NCBI GenBank assembly: GCA_963782445.1
Contig: CAWAJM010000001.1
Span: forward strand, 1,488,001-1,552,000
From: ZC4RG20 sp963782445
GTDB taxonomy: Bacteria; Pseudomonadota; Gammaproteobacteria; Steroidobacterales; Rariloculaceae
Length of the DNA stretch: 64,000 nt
Direction: 5' to 3'
The notes under the pieces: generated by a model
What the model was told of the DNA's origin: nothing
Database searches by the model: none
What the model saw: the letters and a program-made list of their open reading frames with translations, nothing else
Position numbers and translations under genes: made by a program
Shown here: one piece after another, positions 25,032 through 34,573 of the stretch
How the letters are laid out: the number at the start of each line of letters is the position of its first letter
Position numbering within the stretch: the first letter of the stretch is position 1

Positions 25032-25235
25032 TTATCGAGAGGCGCCGTGCCAGCGGCGACGATTCGCGTCTTCGAGAAGCTCTCGGACGCGTTCTGCCTG
25101 CCCAACCCGGAACAACATCATGCCGTTCGAGGCCCGAACGTAATCGAGCTTGCCCGCGAGTGCGTATCGGCGGATGGTCGGCGGGGCGCACTGTGCCTGC
25201 CGAGCGAGTTCGTTGAGGGTGTCCGTGTATTCCAT
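25032..25235 (-). CDS. MerR/AlpA-like small DNA-binding protein
   Basis: About 67 residues from ATG 25235. TLNELARQAQCAPPTIRRYA is a winged-helix recognition motif of the excisionase/AlpA type, followed by GKLDYVRASNGMMLF. It is the first gene of the long leftward operon and divergent from the integrase operon, the usual place for an element regulator or recombination directionality factor. A palindrome in the intergenic region is a possible binding site. Confidence 0.7.
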   Translation of the reverse strand: MEYTDTLNELARQAQCAPPTIRRYALAGKLDYVRASNGMMLFRVGQAERVRELLEDANRRRWHGASR

Positions 25236-25297
25236 GGCCTGAGTCTTCAATGATTGCGACGCGCCTAGTATTCGCGTAACATCGCAACCAGTACAGA

Positions 25298-25308
25298 CGT
25301 GTTACACG
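25298..25308. promoter_or_regulatory. Candidate operator in the divergent intergenic region
   Basis: CGTGTTACACG, a perfect palindrome around a central T, sits 13 bases before the start of the CGNR-type gene and about 60 bases from the HTH gene start. Its position between the two divergent operons suggests an operator, plausibly for the small HTH protein. Confidence 0.4.
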
Positions 25309-25321
25309 ACTTCTTGCGAAA

Positions 25322-25792
25322 ATGCGAAAAGTCCCGTTTCATCGAAATAACGCCATCGGAATCGCCGGGGCCGCGCTGGAGATGAGCGACGAATGGCTCG
25401 CGAAGGCGCTTATGGCTGCGGCGGACGCCGGAGACGAAGCCGCGCGCCGCTTTGTTCGCGGACTAGTTGAAGGCGCCCGTGAGCCGTTTCTCCGGGAGAT
25501 CGCGGCGCTCCTGAAGGACTACAGGCAGGTGAGCAAGCCGGCGTTAAAGCGCGGCAAGTTCGCCTGGTACACGTTCGTCGAGCCGCCGCAGCTTCCGGGC
25601 AAGGATTGGGCCTACGCGCTCGTGGCCGCTCGGCTCGTGAATGCCGGGCTCGTTTCGTCCTTCCACGAATGTGCCGCCGATGACTGCGAAACCATGTTCC
25701 TTGCCGATCCGCGCGCCCGATGGTGCTCGAAGACGTGTGGATCGCGTCAGCGTGTCTCGGAATTAAGACGCCGAAGGAGAGATGAGCAATGA
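25322..25792 (+). CDS. CGNR-type zinc-finger protein coupled to the integrase
   Basis: 156 residues. The N-terminal part is helical (EMSDEWLAKALMAAADAGDE); the C-terminus has CAADDCETMFLADPRARWCS then KTCGSRQRVSELRRR, which matches a CGNR-type zinc finger with four cysteines and a basic tail. The stop overlaps the integrase ATG by four bases (ATGA), so both are made together. A DNA-binding accessory factor for recombination or its regulation is likely. CGNR proteins are usually treated as transcription factors, so the role with an integrase is inference. Confidence 0.7.
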   Translation: MRKVPFHRNNAIGIAGAALEMSDEWLAKALMAAADAGDEAARRFVRGLVEGAREPFLREIAALLKDYRQVSKPALKRGKFAWYTFVEPPQLPGKDWAYALVAARLVNAGLVSSFHECAADDCETMFLADPRARWCSKTCGSRQRVSELRRRRRDEQ

Positions 25793-27341
25793 AGGTTGCG
25801 ATCTATAGCCGCTACTCAACGGACTCGCAGGACAAGACGAGCATTGCGGGGCAGATAGCGAACTGCGAAGCCTTGGCCGCTCGCGAAGGCTTCGACGTCG
25901 TTGCGCGGTTTCAGGATGCAGGCCGCAGCGGCAACGATAACCGCAGAGACGGCTATCAAGCTCTCTTGAAGGCGATGAAGGCGGGGCAGTTCTCGGGCAT
26001 CGTCACGGACGAGTCGAGCCGCATCACGCGTGACTCTGCCGAGCTGCACCGGCTCGTGGCCGAGCTTCGGTTCCGCGATAACTTCCTGCTCACGGGGGAC
26101 GGCGTCGATACTCGCTCGGAGACGAGTGAACTCATTCTCGCGGTAAAGGGCGCGATTGACGCGATGGAGGGCCGGAAGGTCGGCTATCGGACGTACCGCA
26201 GCCTGCGCGAGCGCCACCGAGACGGGCATAGTGCCGGCGGACGGATCTACGGCTATTCGAGCGTTGAGGACGGGGACTATCGGCGCCGCGTCATCGATCC
26301 CGAGCAAGCCGAAGTCGTCCGCGAGATATTCGAACGGTACGCGGCGGGAGAATCCGGCAAGGTGATTGCACGGGACTTGAACGCTCGGGGCGTGCCGTCT
26401 CCCGGTTCCTATTGGAACAACGTCAAGCGCCGCTCGCTCGGTTGGGCGCATACCACGATTCTCGGCTCCTACACGAAGGCATCCGGCATCCTGCGCAACC
26501 CGATTTACGTCGGGCAGCACACGTGGAACAAGCGCAAGGGCAAAAAGGTGCCGGGCACGGCTCAGCGGATTCAGAAGCGGCGCGCCGAAGCCGAATGGAT
26601 CACGGTTCAAGACGAGACGTTGAGAATCGTCACCGACGCCACATGGGAAGCCGTGCAGGCTCGCTTGATGAAGGCGCGGGCAAAGGCGCATCCGAACAAC
26701 AAGGGCGGGCGTCCGCCGCGCTACCTGCTTTCCGGGCTCATGCACTGCGCTGATTGCGGCTGCGCCTACATCCTTCGGAACGGCAGGGACTACGCCTGCT
26801 CGTCTCACTCGAACGGCCGCGCCGCCGTATGTGGGCAGCGCCGGACGCTGAACCGGAGCCGGGTCGAGTCTGCCTTGCTCGAAGGCGTCAAGGCCGAGCT
26901 ATCGAAGCCGAAGACAGTCCGCGAACTCTCGAAGCGCGTCCGGGCCACCCTGCGGAAGCTGAAGCGGCCGGACAAAGGCGCGCTTCAGGCCGAGCTGGGG
27001 CGCGTCTCGACGCAGCTAGAGCGCGTTGTGGACACCCTCGCAACGGTAGGGCAGTCCGAAGCACTTACGGAGCGTCTACGGCGCCTAGAAGCCGAACGGG
27101 CCAGTTTGCGGGCTCAGCTTGCCGCCGAAGCCGCGCCGCCGGAGCTGGTGCCGAACGTCGAGAAGCACATCAAGGGCCTCATCGCCGGGCTCGAAGGCAT
27201 CCCGAAGAACCCCCACGCCGACTCCGCGCTCATGGAGAAGGCGCGCGCATCCGTCCGGATGTTCGTCGGGGACGTGAAAATCGTCGAGGAAGGCGGGCAC
27301 GTCTATGCGGACGTTGAAATCGGCCGCGCGTGTATAACCGC

Positions 27342-27363
<22 letters not shown>
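25789..27363 (+). CDS. Large serine integrase
   Basis: 524 residues. Resolvase domain with the nucleophile Ser10 in YSRYSTDSQD, QIANCEALAAREGFDVV and GIVTDESSRITRD; recombinase domain (YRTYRSLRERHRDGHSAGGR, GILRNPIYVGQHTW); zinc ribbon with CADCGCAYIL and YACSSHSNGRAAVC; and a C-terminal coiled coil (LQAELGRVSTQLERVVDTL). It should mediate unidirectional integration without host factors. Its last codons (from 27342) lie inside the tRNA-Leu gene on the opposite strand, so the C-terminus is read from the attachment site. All key residues are intact. Confidence 0.95.
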
Positions 27364-27428
<65 letters not shown>

Positions 27429-27565
27429 ATCGGGGCTGGAAGGCGCACGAATTTACTGGCGGCCCCCTTCGGTGTCAAACGATTCCGCACGGGCACGGCC
27501 TCATTCGTTATAAGATGCGCCGATATGCCTCATAGAGCCCCCCTCCAGCGCCGGGTTAAGGCCTG

Positions 27566-29863
27566 ATGGCGCGCAGAGCCGAGCGCCGCGCGCCCAAGGA
27601 GCGCGCGGCGGCCGAGTCCCGCGACGACGACCGCGAGCGCCGCTACGAACATCCCATCCCGAGCCGCGACGAGCTGACGGCGGCCATGGAGCAGGCCGAC
27701 GGACCGCTGACCTTGACGGCGCTGGCGGCCTCGGTCGGCATCCATACCGAGCCGCATCGGCGCGCGCTCGAGAACCGCTTGAAGGCCATGGTGCGGGACG
27801 GCCAGCTCATCCGGAACCGTGCGCGCGAGTTCTGCCTGACCCACCATCTCGATCTCGCGACGGGCGCCGTCATGGCGCATCGCGACGGCTTCGGCTTCCT
27901 GCGACCGGACGACGGCACGGACGACATCTATCTCCCGGCGCGGGAGATGCGCCCGCTCTGGGACGGGGACCGCGTTGCGATCCGCGTGAGCGTCGGTCGG
28001 GACGGCCGCCGCGAAGGCCGCGTGGTCGAGGTGCTGCAGCGCGCAAAGACCTCGCTCGTCGGCCACTTCCGCCGCGAGCGCGGCATCGACTACGTCATCG
28101 AGGAAGGCGAATCGCGCACGGAGGTGCTCATCGCGCGCGGCGACCATGGCGGCGCCCGTGCGGGCGACCTCGTGCACGTCGAGATCGTCCAGCATCCGAC
28201 GGAGCGCAGCCTTGCGATAGGGCGCGTCATCAAATTGGTGGGTCGCGTCGACGAGCCCGGCATCGAGACCGAGGTCGCCATTCTCGCCCACGGCATTCCG
28301 AGCGACTGGCCGGAGTCCGTCGCGGCCGCGGCACGGCGGCTGCCGCCGCAAGTGACCCAAGCGGCGAAGCGCAATCGCGAGGACTTACGCAAAGTCCCGC
28401 TCGTGACCATCGACGGTGCCGACGCCAAGGACTTCGATGACGCGGTCTACTGCGAGCCGCACGGCGACGGCTGGCGGCTCGTCGTCGCGATCGCCGACGT
28501 CGCGCACTACGTCGAGCCGGATACGGCGCTCGATCGCGAGGCGAAGGCGCGCGGCACCTCGGTCTATTTCCCGGACCGTGTCGTGCCGATGCTCCCCGAG
28601 GAGCTTTCGAACGGGCTGTGCTCCCTGAACCCACAGGTCGATCGACTCTGCCTCGCCTGCGAAATGATCGTCTCCAAGCAGGGCGCCGTGAAGCGCTCGC
28701 GCTTCTTCAATGCCGTCATGCGCTCGGCGGCGCGCCTGACCTATATGGGCGCCGCCGAGCTGCTCGAGAGCCGGCGCCCGAAGGGCCCGAATGCGAAGCT
28801 CAGGCCGCATCTCGAGAACCTGCGCGACGTCTTCCACGCGTTCCTCAAGGCGCGCCGGCGCCGGGGGTCGATCGACTTCGATCTTCCGCAGACGCGCATC
28901 GAGCTCGACGAGCAGGGCAAGGTCCGGCAGATCCACGTCGTCGAGCGTCTCGATACCCACCGGCTCATCGAGGAATGCATGATCGCGGCCAACGTCGAGG
29001 CCGCGAAGTACGTTCGCAAGAAACGCGTGCCGGGCCTGTACCGCGTGCATCAGGGGCCGGAAGCCGAGCGGCTCGAGGAGCTCACGCTGTTCCTCGCGAC
29101 TTTCGGATTTCGCCTGCCGCCGCCGGGCAAGCTCACGCCTAAGGACCTCGGGCAGATCGTACAGCGCGTCGCGGGCAGACCCGAGGCGGAGCTGGTCGAG
29201 ACGGTCGTGCTCCGCTCGATGAAGCAGGCGCGCTACCAGCCCAAGAACGTGGGCCACTTCGGGCTGGGCCTGCCGGCGTACGCGCACTTCACGTCGCCGA
29301 TTCGGCGGTACCCCGATCTGCTCGTGCATCGGGCGATCAAGTGGACGCTCGAGAACGGCTCGACCAAAGGTTATCCGTATTCGATGCCCGAGATGGAGCA
29401 GCTCGGCGAGCGGTGCTCGCGCGCGGAGCGGCGCGCGGACGAGGCCGTCTGGGACGTTGAGGAACAGCTCAAGTGTCTATATATGTCCGGGCGCGTGGGC
29501 GAGGACTTCCGCGTCATCGTCAGCAGCGTCGTGCCCTTCGGATTGTTCGTGCGGATTCCCGAGCTGCACGTCGACGGCCTCGTGCACGTCACGTCGCTGC
29601 CACGGGACTACTACCATCGGGACGCGACGGGTACGCGGCTGCAGGGTGAGCGCACGGGCGTGTCCTATCACCTGACCGACCCGATGGAGGTGCGGCTCGT
29701 CAACGTCGACGTTGCCGAGCGCAAGGTCGATTTCGTCCCCGTCGAGCGGGCCGACGGCGCCGCTGGAAAGACGGCCGACGGCGGCCGGCGCGAGAGCGAG
29801 ACGGGCCGCGGCGGCCGTAAAGGCCGAGGCGGCCGCGGCAAGCGGAACCGCGGCCGTGCCTGA
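27566..29863 (+). CDS. rnr: Ribonuclease R
   Basis: 765 residues. N-terminal helix-turn-helix/OB domains (TLTALAASVGIHTEPHR, GDGFGFLRPDDGTDDIYLP-like cold-shock fold), the RNB catalytic domain with the acidic cluster DGADAKDFDDAV, and a C-terminal S1 domain (FRVIVSSVVPFGLFVRIP) followed by a Gly/Arg-rich tail. RNase R is a processive 3'-5' exoribonuclease that degrades structured RNA and takes part in rRNA quality control and trans-translation. It begins ~140 bases after the tRNA-Leu and overlaps rlmB, the usual gammaproteobacterial order. Confidence 0.97.
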   Translation: MARRAERRAPKERAAAESRDDDRERRYEHPIPSRDELTAAMEQADGPLTLTALAASVGIHTEPHRRALENRLKAMVRDGQLIRNRAREFCLTHHLDLATGAVMAHRDGFGFLRPDDGTDDIYLPAREMRPLWDGDRVAIRVSVGRDGRREGRVVEVLQRAKTSLVGHFRRERGIDYVIEEGESRTEVLIARGDHGGARAGDLVHVEIVQHPTERSLAIGRVIKLVGRVDEPGIETEVAILAHGIPSDWPESVAAAARRLPPQVTQAAKRNREDLRKVPLVTIDGADAKDFDDAVYCEPHGDGWRLVVAIADVAHYVEPDTALDREAKARGTSVYFPDRVVPMLPEELSNGLCSLNPQVDRLCLACEMIVSKQGAVKRSRFFNAVMRSAARLTYMGAAELLESRRPKGPNAKLRPHLENLRDVFHAFLKARRRRGSIDFDLPQTRIELDEQGKVRQIHVVERLDTHRLIEECMIAANVEAAKYVRKKRVPGLYRVHQGPEAERLEELTLFLATFGFRLPPPGKLTPKDLGQIVQRVAGRPEAELVETVVLRSMKQARYQPKNVGHFGLGLPAYAHFTSPIRRYPDLLVHRAIKWTLENGSTKGYPYSMPEMEQLGERCSRAERRADEAVWDVEEQLKCLYMSGRVGEDFRVIVSSVVPFGLFVRIPELHVDGLVHVTSLPRDYYHRDATGTRLQGERTGVSYHLTDPMEVRLVNVDVAERKVDFVPVERADGAAGKTADGGRRESETGRGGRKGRGGRGKRNRGRA

Positions 29864-30632
29864 CGGCCACCGCCGGGTTTACGGCCTGCACGCCGTGCAG
29901 GCCCTGCTCGAGACGCGCCCCGGCGCGATCCTCTCGGCCCGCGCGCTCGATTCGCGCGGCGGGCCGCTCGGCGAGTTCGTGCAGGCCCTCGAGGCGCTCG
30001 GCGTGCCCGTGGAACGCGTGCGGCGCGCGGAGCTCGATCGGCTCGCGCACGGCGGGACGCATCAGGGCATCGTCGTCGAAGTGCGGGGCGCGGAGGAATT
30101 CTCGCTCGCCGCGTTCGAGGAACTCGTCGTCGCGCGCGGCGCCGCGCTGCGGCTGCTTGTGCTCGACGGCGTCGAGGACCCGCGCAATCTCGGCGCCTGC
30201 CTGCGCTCGGCGGATGCCGCCGGCATGGATGCCGTCGTCGTGCCGCGGTCGCGCACGGCGAAGTTGACGCCGGCCGCCCTGAAGGCGGCGACCGGCGCCG
30301 CCGAGACGCTTCCCGTCCTGAACGCGCCGAATCTGGCCCGCGTGCTTCGCTGGCTCAAAGACGCGGGTGTGCGCGTCGTCGGCGCCGACGCAGCGACCGA
30401 GCGCTCGCTCTACGAGGCGCGCCTCGCATCGCCGATCGCGCTCGTGCTCGGCGGCGAGGGCCGGGGCCTGCGCCGGCTCACGCGCGAGCTCTGCGACGAG
30501 ATCGTCGCGATTCCCATGGCGGGGCGCGTCGCGAGCCTCAACGTCTCGGTTGCGGCGGCCGTCGTGATGTTCGAGCTCGTGCGGCAGGCGGCGGAACGCA
30601 AGCACCGGGCGGAGCCCTTTGCCGTTCCTTGA
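29856..30632 (+). CDS. rlmB: 23S rRNA (guanosine-2'-O)-methyltransferase RlmB
   Basis: 258 residues from GTG 29856, which overlaps the rnr stop by eight bases; an upstream ATG would add an atypical 48-residue tail. N-terminal substrate-binding domain (RRVYGLHAVQALLETRP), then the SPOUT methyltransferase: VLDGVEDPRNLGACLRSADA, LVLGGEGRGLRRLT and SLNVSVAAAVVMFELVR, the knot motifs. It methylates G2251 of 23S rRNA in E. coli numbering. Co-transcribed with rnr. Confidence 0.95.
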   Translation: MPDGHRRVYGLHAVQALLETRPGAILSARALDSRGGPLGEFVQALEALGVPVERVRRAELDRLAHGGTHQGIVVEVRGAEEFSLAAFEELVVARGAALRLLVLDGVEDPRNLGACLRSADAAGMDAVVVPRSRTAKLTPAALKAATGAAETLPVLNAPNLARVLRWLKDAGVRVVGADAATERSLYEARLASPIALVLGGEGRGLRRLTRELCDEIVAIPMAGRVASLNVSVAAAVVMFELVRQAAERKHRAEPFAVP

Positions 30633-30798
30633 GCGGCCGCGCCCGTTTCAGGGTGGCCGCCCCGCAAAACGGCCCCGACCCCTTTTCTTCACCCCCGTCG
30701 TCGCGTAGCATGACCGGCCCGGGTGCGCGCGCGCCCGCACAATTCGTTCACTCCTTGCCTCACCGCGCGACGGGAGGCTAATAATCCGAGAGGAGTCC

Positions 30799-31317
30799 GT
30801 GAGACACTACGAAATCGTGTTTCTGGTCCACCCTGACCAGAGCGAACAGGTTCCCGCCATGATGGAGCGCTATCGGAGCATGATCGAAGGCTCCAGCGGC
30901 ACGATCCATCGCCAGGAAGATTGGGGGCGCCGTCAGCTGGCGCACTCCATCGCCAAGGTCCACAAGGCCCACTACCTGCTGCTCAACATCGAGTGCAGCA
31001 AGGAGGCCCTCGACGAGCTCATCGGCTCCTTCCGCTTCAGCGACGCCGTGCTGCGCTACCTCGTGATCAGCCGCGACAAGGCCGTGACCGAGCCGTCGAT
31101 CATGGCCAAGGCGCAGGAAGAGGAGAAGAGCCGCGAGTCGCAGGGCGGCGGCCGCGGCCGCTCGCGCGACGGCGAGGACGGTGAGAGCCGGTCCGAGGGC
31201 CGGTCCGAAAACCGCGCGTCGAGGCGCAGCGCCGAGGAGGGCGGCTCCGAGGAGGGCGGCTCGTCCGACGAGAGCAGTCAGAGCGACGCGGACACCTCGG
31301 AGAAGGAATCCGCGTAA
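30799..31317 (+). CDS. rpsF: 30S ribosomal protein S6
   Basis: 172 residues from GTG 30799 (GAGAGGAG upstream). The S6 fold is complete in the first ~100 residues (RHYEIVFLVHPDQSEQVP, IHRQEDWGRRQLAHSIAK). The remaining ~70 residues are a low-complexity tail of Arg, Gly, Ser, Glu and Asp, much longer than in most bacteria. Heads the rpsF-rpsR-DUF2232-rplI cluster; an S6:S18-binding autoregulatory leader would be expected in the ~165 bases upstream, but the motif was not identified with certainty. Confidence 0.96.
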   Translation: MRHYEIVFLVHPDQSEQVPAMMERYRSMIEGSSGTIHRQEDWGRRQLAHSIAKVHKAHYLLLNIECSKEALDELIGSFRFSDAVLRYLVISRDKAVTEPSIMAKAQEEEKSRESQGGGRGRSRDGEDGESRSEGRSENRASRRSAEEGGSEEGGSSDESSQSDADTSEKESA

Positions 31318-31347
31318 GGCGGGCCAGCACGAGCGAGGAGATTATCG

Positions 31348-31572
31348 ATGGCACGTTATTTTCGACGGAAGAAGTTCTGCCGCTTCACGGCGGAAGGGGT
31401 CGAGGAGATCGACTACAAGGATCTCGCGACTCTCAAGGCCTATGTCACGGAGACCGGCAAGATCGTCCCGAGCCGCATCACGGGCACGCGCGCGCCGTAC
31501 CAGCGTCAGCTCGCGACGGCGGTCAAGCGGGCGCGGTATCTGGCCCTGCTGCCGTATACGGATCAGCACTAG
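31348..31572 (+). CDS. rpsR: 30S ribosomal protein S18
   Basis: 74 residues, GAGGAG before the ATG. Typical S18 sequence: RYFRRKKFCRFTAEGVEEID, then TETGKIVPSRITGTRAPYQR and KRARYLALLPYTD. Binds S6 in the platform of the small subunit. Thirty bases after rpsF. Confidence 0.98.
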   Translation: MARYFRRKKFCRFTAEGVEEIDYKDLATLKAYVTETGKIVPSRITGTRAPYQRQLATAVKRARYLALLPYTDQH

Positions 31573-31614
31573 CCCGACGCTATCGGCGCACCCGGTCGCA
31601 CAACCGCTCCAACG

Positions 31615-32484
31615 ATGAAGTCGGTCGTCGACTGGGTGCTCGCGCGCCCATATCGCCTGATATTGCTGGCGGTCGTGTTCGCGCCGCTGGTGCAGATTTT
31701 GAGCGCGGCGCTCGTGGCGCTCGAGACGGCGAAGCGGGGCGCGGCCCGGGGTCTGCTCGCCGCGGCCGCCGCCATGGCCGGCGTCGCGGCTCTCGCGCTC
31801 GCCTCGCATGCGAGCTGGGGCTTCGTCGGCGGTATAGGGGCGGGAAGCCTCGCGGCGGGGGTCGTGCTCGGCCTGCTGCTGCGCGCCGGCGGTCTGCGGC
31901 TGGCCTTTCAGGGGGCGATCCTGCTCGCGGTGCTGGCGGTGCTCGGCCTCGGTCTCGGCGTGGGATCGGCCGAAGTGATAGCACCCGTGCTCGATCGTCT
32001 CGCCGAGATCTTGAAGGCGAACGGCGCGACGACGGCTCAGCTGCAGACTCTGCGCGAGGCGGCGCCGCTGGTGTTCGGGCTCCTTGCGGCCTTCGCGCTT
32101 GCGGATGTGCTGGCGGCGCTGTTTCTCGCGGATTGGTGGCTCGGGCTTGCCGAGGGCGAGCGGCGGTTCGGTGCCGAGTTCAGGGATTTGAAGCTCGGCC
32201 GGGTGCTCGGGGTGCCGGCGACGCTCATTGTCGTGATCGGTCTGGTTTTGAATGCGCCCGTAGTACAGAATTTATCGCCCCTGGCCTTGTTCGGGTTCTT
32301 GTTCCAGGGACTTTCGGTCATGCACGCTTGGGTCTACGCCAAGCAATGGCATCCGATTTTCGTCGCCCCCGTCTACGTGCTGCTGTTCTCGCCGCTCATC
32401 GGGTTCGCGATCTTTATGCTGGGCGGCATCGGTTTGATGGACAATTGGTTCGACTTGCGCGCCCCGTTGCGCAGGCGAGGTTGA
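31615..32484 (+). CDS. DUF2232 integral membrane protein
   Basis: 289 residues, strongly hydrophobic with about eight membrane segments (for example LILLAVVFAPLVQILSAALV, ILLAVLAVLGLGLGVG and HPIFVAPVYVLLFSPLIGF). This is the DUF2232 (YybS-like) protein regularly found between rpsR and rplI in gammaproteobacteria. Function unknown. Placed 42 bases after rpsR and 14 before rplI, so surely one transcript. Confidence 0.9.
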   Translation: MKSVVDWVLARPYRLILLAVVFAPLVQILSAALVALETAKRGAARGLLAAAAAMAGVAALALASHASWGFVGGIGAGSLAAGVVLGLLLRAGGLRLAFQGAILLAVLAVLGLGLGVGSAEVIAPVLDRLAEILKANGATTAQLQTLREAAPLVFGLLAAFALADVLAALFLADWWLGLAEGERRFGAEFRDLKLGRVLGVPATLIVVIGLVLNAPVVQNLSPLALFGFLFQGLSVMHAWVYAKQWHPIFVAPVYVLLFSPLIGFAIFMLGGIGLMDNWFDLRAPLRRRG

Positions 32485-32498
32485 ACGGAGGTTGGAGT

Positions 32499-32981
32499 AT
32501 GCAAGTCATTCTGCTCGAAAAGGTCGAGAACCTGGGCGGCATCGGGGACATGGTCAAGGTCAAGGCGGGCTATGCGCGCAATTACCTGATCCCGAAGGGT
32601 AAGGCCACGGTCGCGACCGCGGATAACGTCGCGAAGTTCGAGGAGCGCCGCGCCGATCTGGAGCGGCGGGCCGCCGAAGAAATCACGGCCGCCAAGGACC
32701 GTGCCGCCAAGCTCGAGGGCCAGACCATCAAGATCACCGCGCAGGCGGGGCCCGAGGGCAAGCTGTTCGGCTCCGTCGGCACCGTCGACATTGCGGAGGC
32801 CTGCACGGCGGCCGGCGTCGAGGTCGAGCGCAGCGAGGTGCGCCTGCCCGAGGGACCGATACGCGTGCTGGGCTCCCACGAGGTCGAGCTGCACCTGCAC
32901 AGCGACGTCAACGTGTGGCTCACGGTCATCGTCGAGCCTTCCGAGACGAGCGCCGTCGCGCACGCGGACAGCGCCGAGTAG
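32499..32981 (+). CDS. rplI: 50S ribosomal protein L9
   Basis: 160 residues from ATG 32499 (GGAGGTTGGAG upstream). N-terminal domain MQVILLEKVENLGGIGDMVK with the conserved GYARNYLIPKGKA, a long connecting helix, and a C-terminal domain (LFGSVGTVDIAEA, VELHLHSDVNVWLTVIV). About ten residues longer than E. coli L9 through a short tail. Confidence 0.97.
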   Translation: MQVILLEKVENLGGIGDMVKVKAGYARNYLIPKGKATVATADNVAKFEERRADLERRAAEEITAAKDRAAKLEGQTIKITAQAGPEGKLFGSVGTVDIAEACTAAGVEVERSEVRLPEGPIRVLGSHEVELHLHSDVNVWLTVIVEPSETSAVAHADSAE

Positions 32982-33017
32982 CCCGGGCGGCGGCAGACGT
33001 GCGAGCGCCGCGCCCGC

Positions 33018-34413
33018 ATGGCTGAGTCCCCGGACTACTCGGGGCTCGGCCGCCGCTCGACCGAGCGGCTGCGTCTGCCGCCGCATTCCGTCGAAGCGGA
33101 GCGCTCGCTGCTCGGCGGTCTCATGCTCGATCAGCGAGCTTGGGACATGGTCGCCGATGCCGTCGACGCCGCTGATTTCTATCGCTCCGATCATCGCCTG
33201 ATCTTCGAGGCGGTCGCCACGCTCGTCGAGCGCGATCAGCCGCCGGATGCCGTGACCGTCAGCGAGGTCCTGGCCAGAAATGGGGAGCTCGAGGCCGCCG
33301 GCGGCCTCGACTACATTGCGCAGATCGTCGAAGAGACGCCGAGCGCGGCGAACATCCGTGCCTATGCCCGCATCGTGCGCGAGCGCGCGATGCTGCGCCA
33401 GCTCATTCAAATCGGCGGCGACATCGCCGCGAGCGCCCTCGAAGAGGAGGGCCGCACGGTCGACGAGCTCGTCGATCGCGCCGAGCAGCGCGTCTTCGAG
33501 ATCGCCGACCGCGGGCAGCGCCGGAACGCGGGCTTCATCGCGATCAAGCAGATTCTGCCGCAGACGATCGACCGGCTCGAACGTCCTGAGCCACTCGGAG
33601 GGAGACATCACCGGTGTCTCGACGGGCTTCGGCGACATGGACAAGATGACGGCGGGCCTGCAGCGCGGAGACCTCATCATCGTGGCCGGACGGCCGTCCA
33701 TGGGAAAGACCACGTTCGCGATGAACATCGCGGAGAATGCGGCGATCGGGGCCCAGTTGCCCGTCGCCATCTTCAGCATGGAGATGTCGGCCGAGCAGCT
33801 GTCGTTCCGCATGATCGGCTCGATCGGCCGGGTCAACCAATCCCATCTGCGCACCGGGCGGCTCACCGAGGAGGATTGGTCGCGCATCGACTCGGCCGTC
33901 TCGATGATGTCCAATGCGCCGATCTTCATCGACGACAGCCCGGGTTTGACGCCGACGGAGGTGCGGGCGCGGGCGCGGCGCTTGAAGCGCGAGCACGACC
34001 TCGGGCTCGTGGTCGTGGACTACCTGCAGCTCATGCAGGTCGGCGGCAACGTCGAGAACCGTGCGACGGAGATCTCCGAGATCTCGCGCTCGCTCAAGGC
34101 CCTCGCGAAGGAGCTTGCCGTCCCGGTCATCGCGCTGTCGCAGCTGAATCGCAGCGTGGAGCAGCGCGCCGACAAGAAGCCCGTGATGTCGGATCTTCGT
34201 GAATCGGGAGCCATTGAGCAGGACGCTGACCTCATCGTCTTCATCTACCGCGAAGAGGTCTACGAGAAGGACACGCCCCGGAAGGGCATCGCCGACATCA
34301 TCATCGGCAAGCAGCGTAACGGGCCGATCGGGGAGTTCCACCTGACCTTCCTCGGCGAGTTCACGAAGTTCGAGAACCTCGTGGCCGAGGCGTACAGCGA
34401 CGGCGTGTTCTAG
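33018..34413 (+). CDS. dnaB: Replicative DNA helicase DnaB, with one-base frameshift
   Basis: N-terminal primase-interacting domain (RLPPHSVEAERSLLGGLMLD) and RecA-like motor with Walker A GRPSMGKTTF, the catalytic VVDYLQLM and the late KQRNGPIGE motif. Residues up to about 190 read in one frame; the rest reads in the +1 frame from about 33582. Removing one base at GAACGTC 33579-33585 gives RLDVLSHSEGDITGVSTGF and a continuous ~464-residue protein. Because dnaB is essential, a sequencing error or mixed assembly is more likely than a true lesion. Located after rplI, the common gammaproteobacterial arrangement. Confidence 0.93.
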
Positions 34414-34573
34414 TGGCCTGTAACGGCTGATTCGGTAGCGCCTGAACGCGTCTGGCGCGCCGGTGCCGCGTTGCTCGTCGTCGCCATAGTCACCCTATGC
34501 CTCCTCGTCGCGCCTTGCCCCGACGCGCCATCCATCGCTCAGCCACTACCGAATCAGCCGTTACGGGCCACTA
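34411..34573. repeat. 29-bp inverted repeat spanning two convergent stop codons
   Basis: Arms 34411-34439 and 34545-34573 are complementary at 27 of 29 positions, spaced by 105 bases. The outermost TAG of each arm is the stop codon of dnaB on one side and of the FHA gene on the other. The spacer has no gene. It may act as a bidirectional terminator or be a small non-autonomous mobile repeat. Confidence 0.85.
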
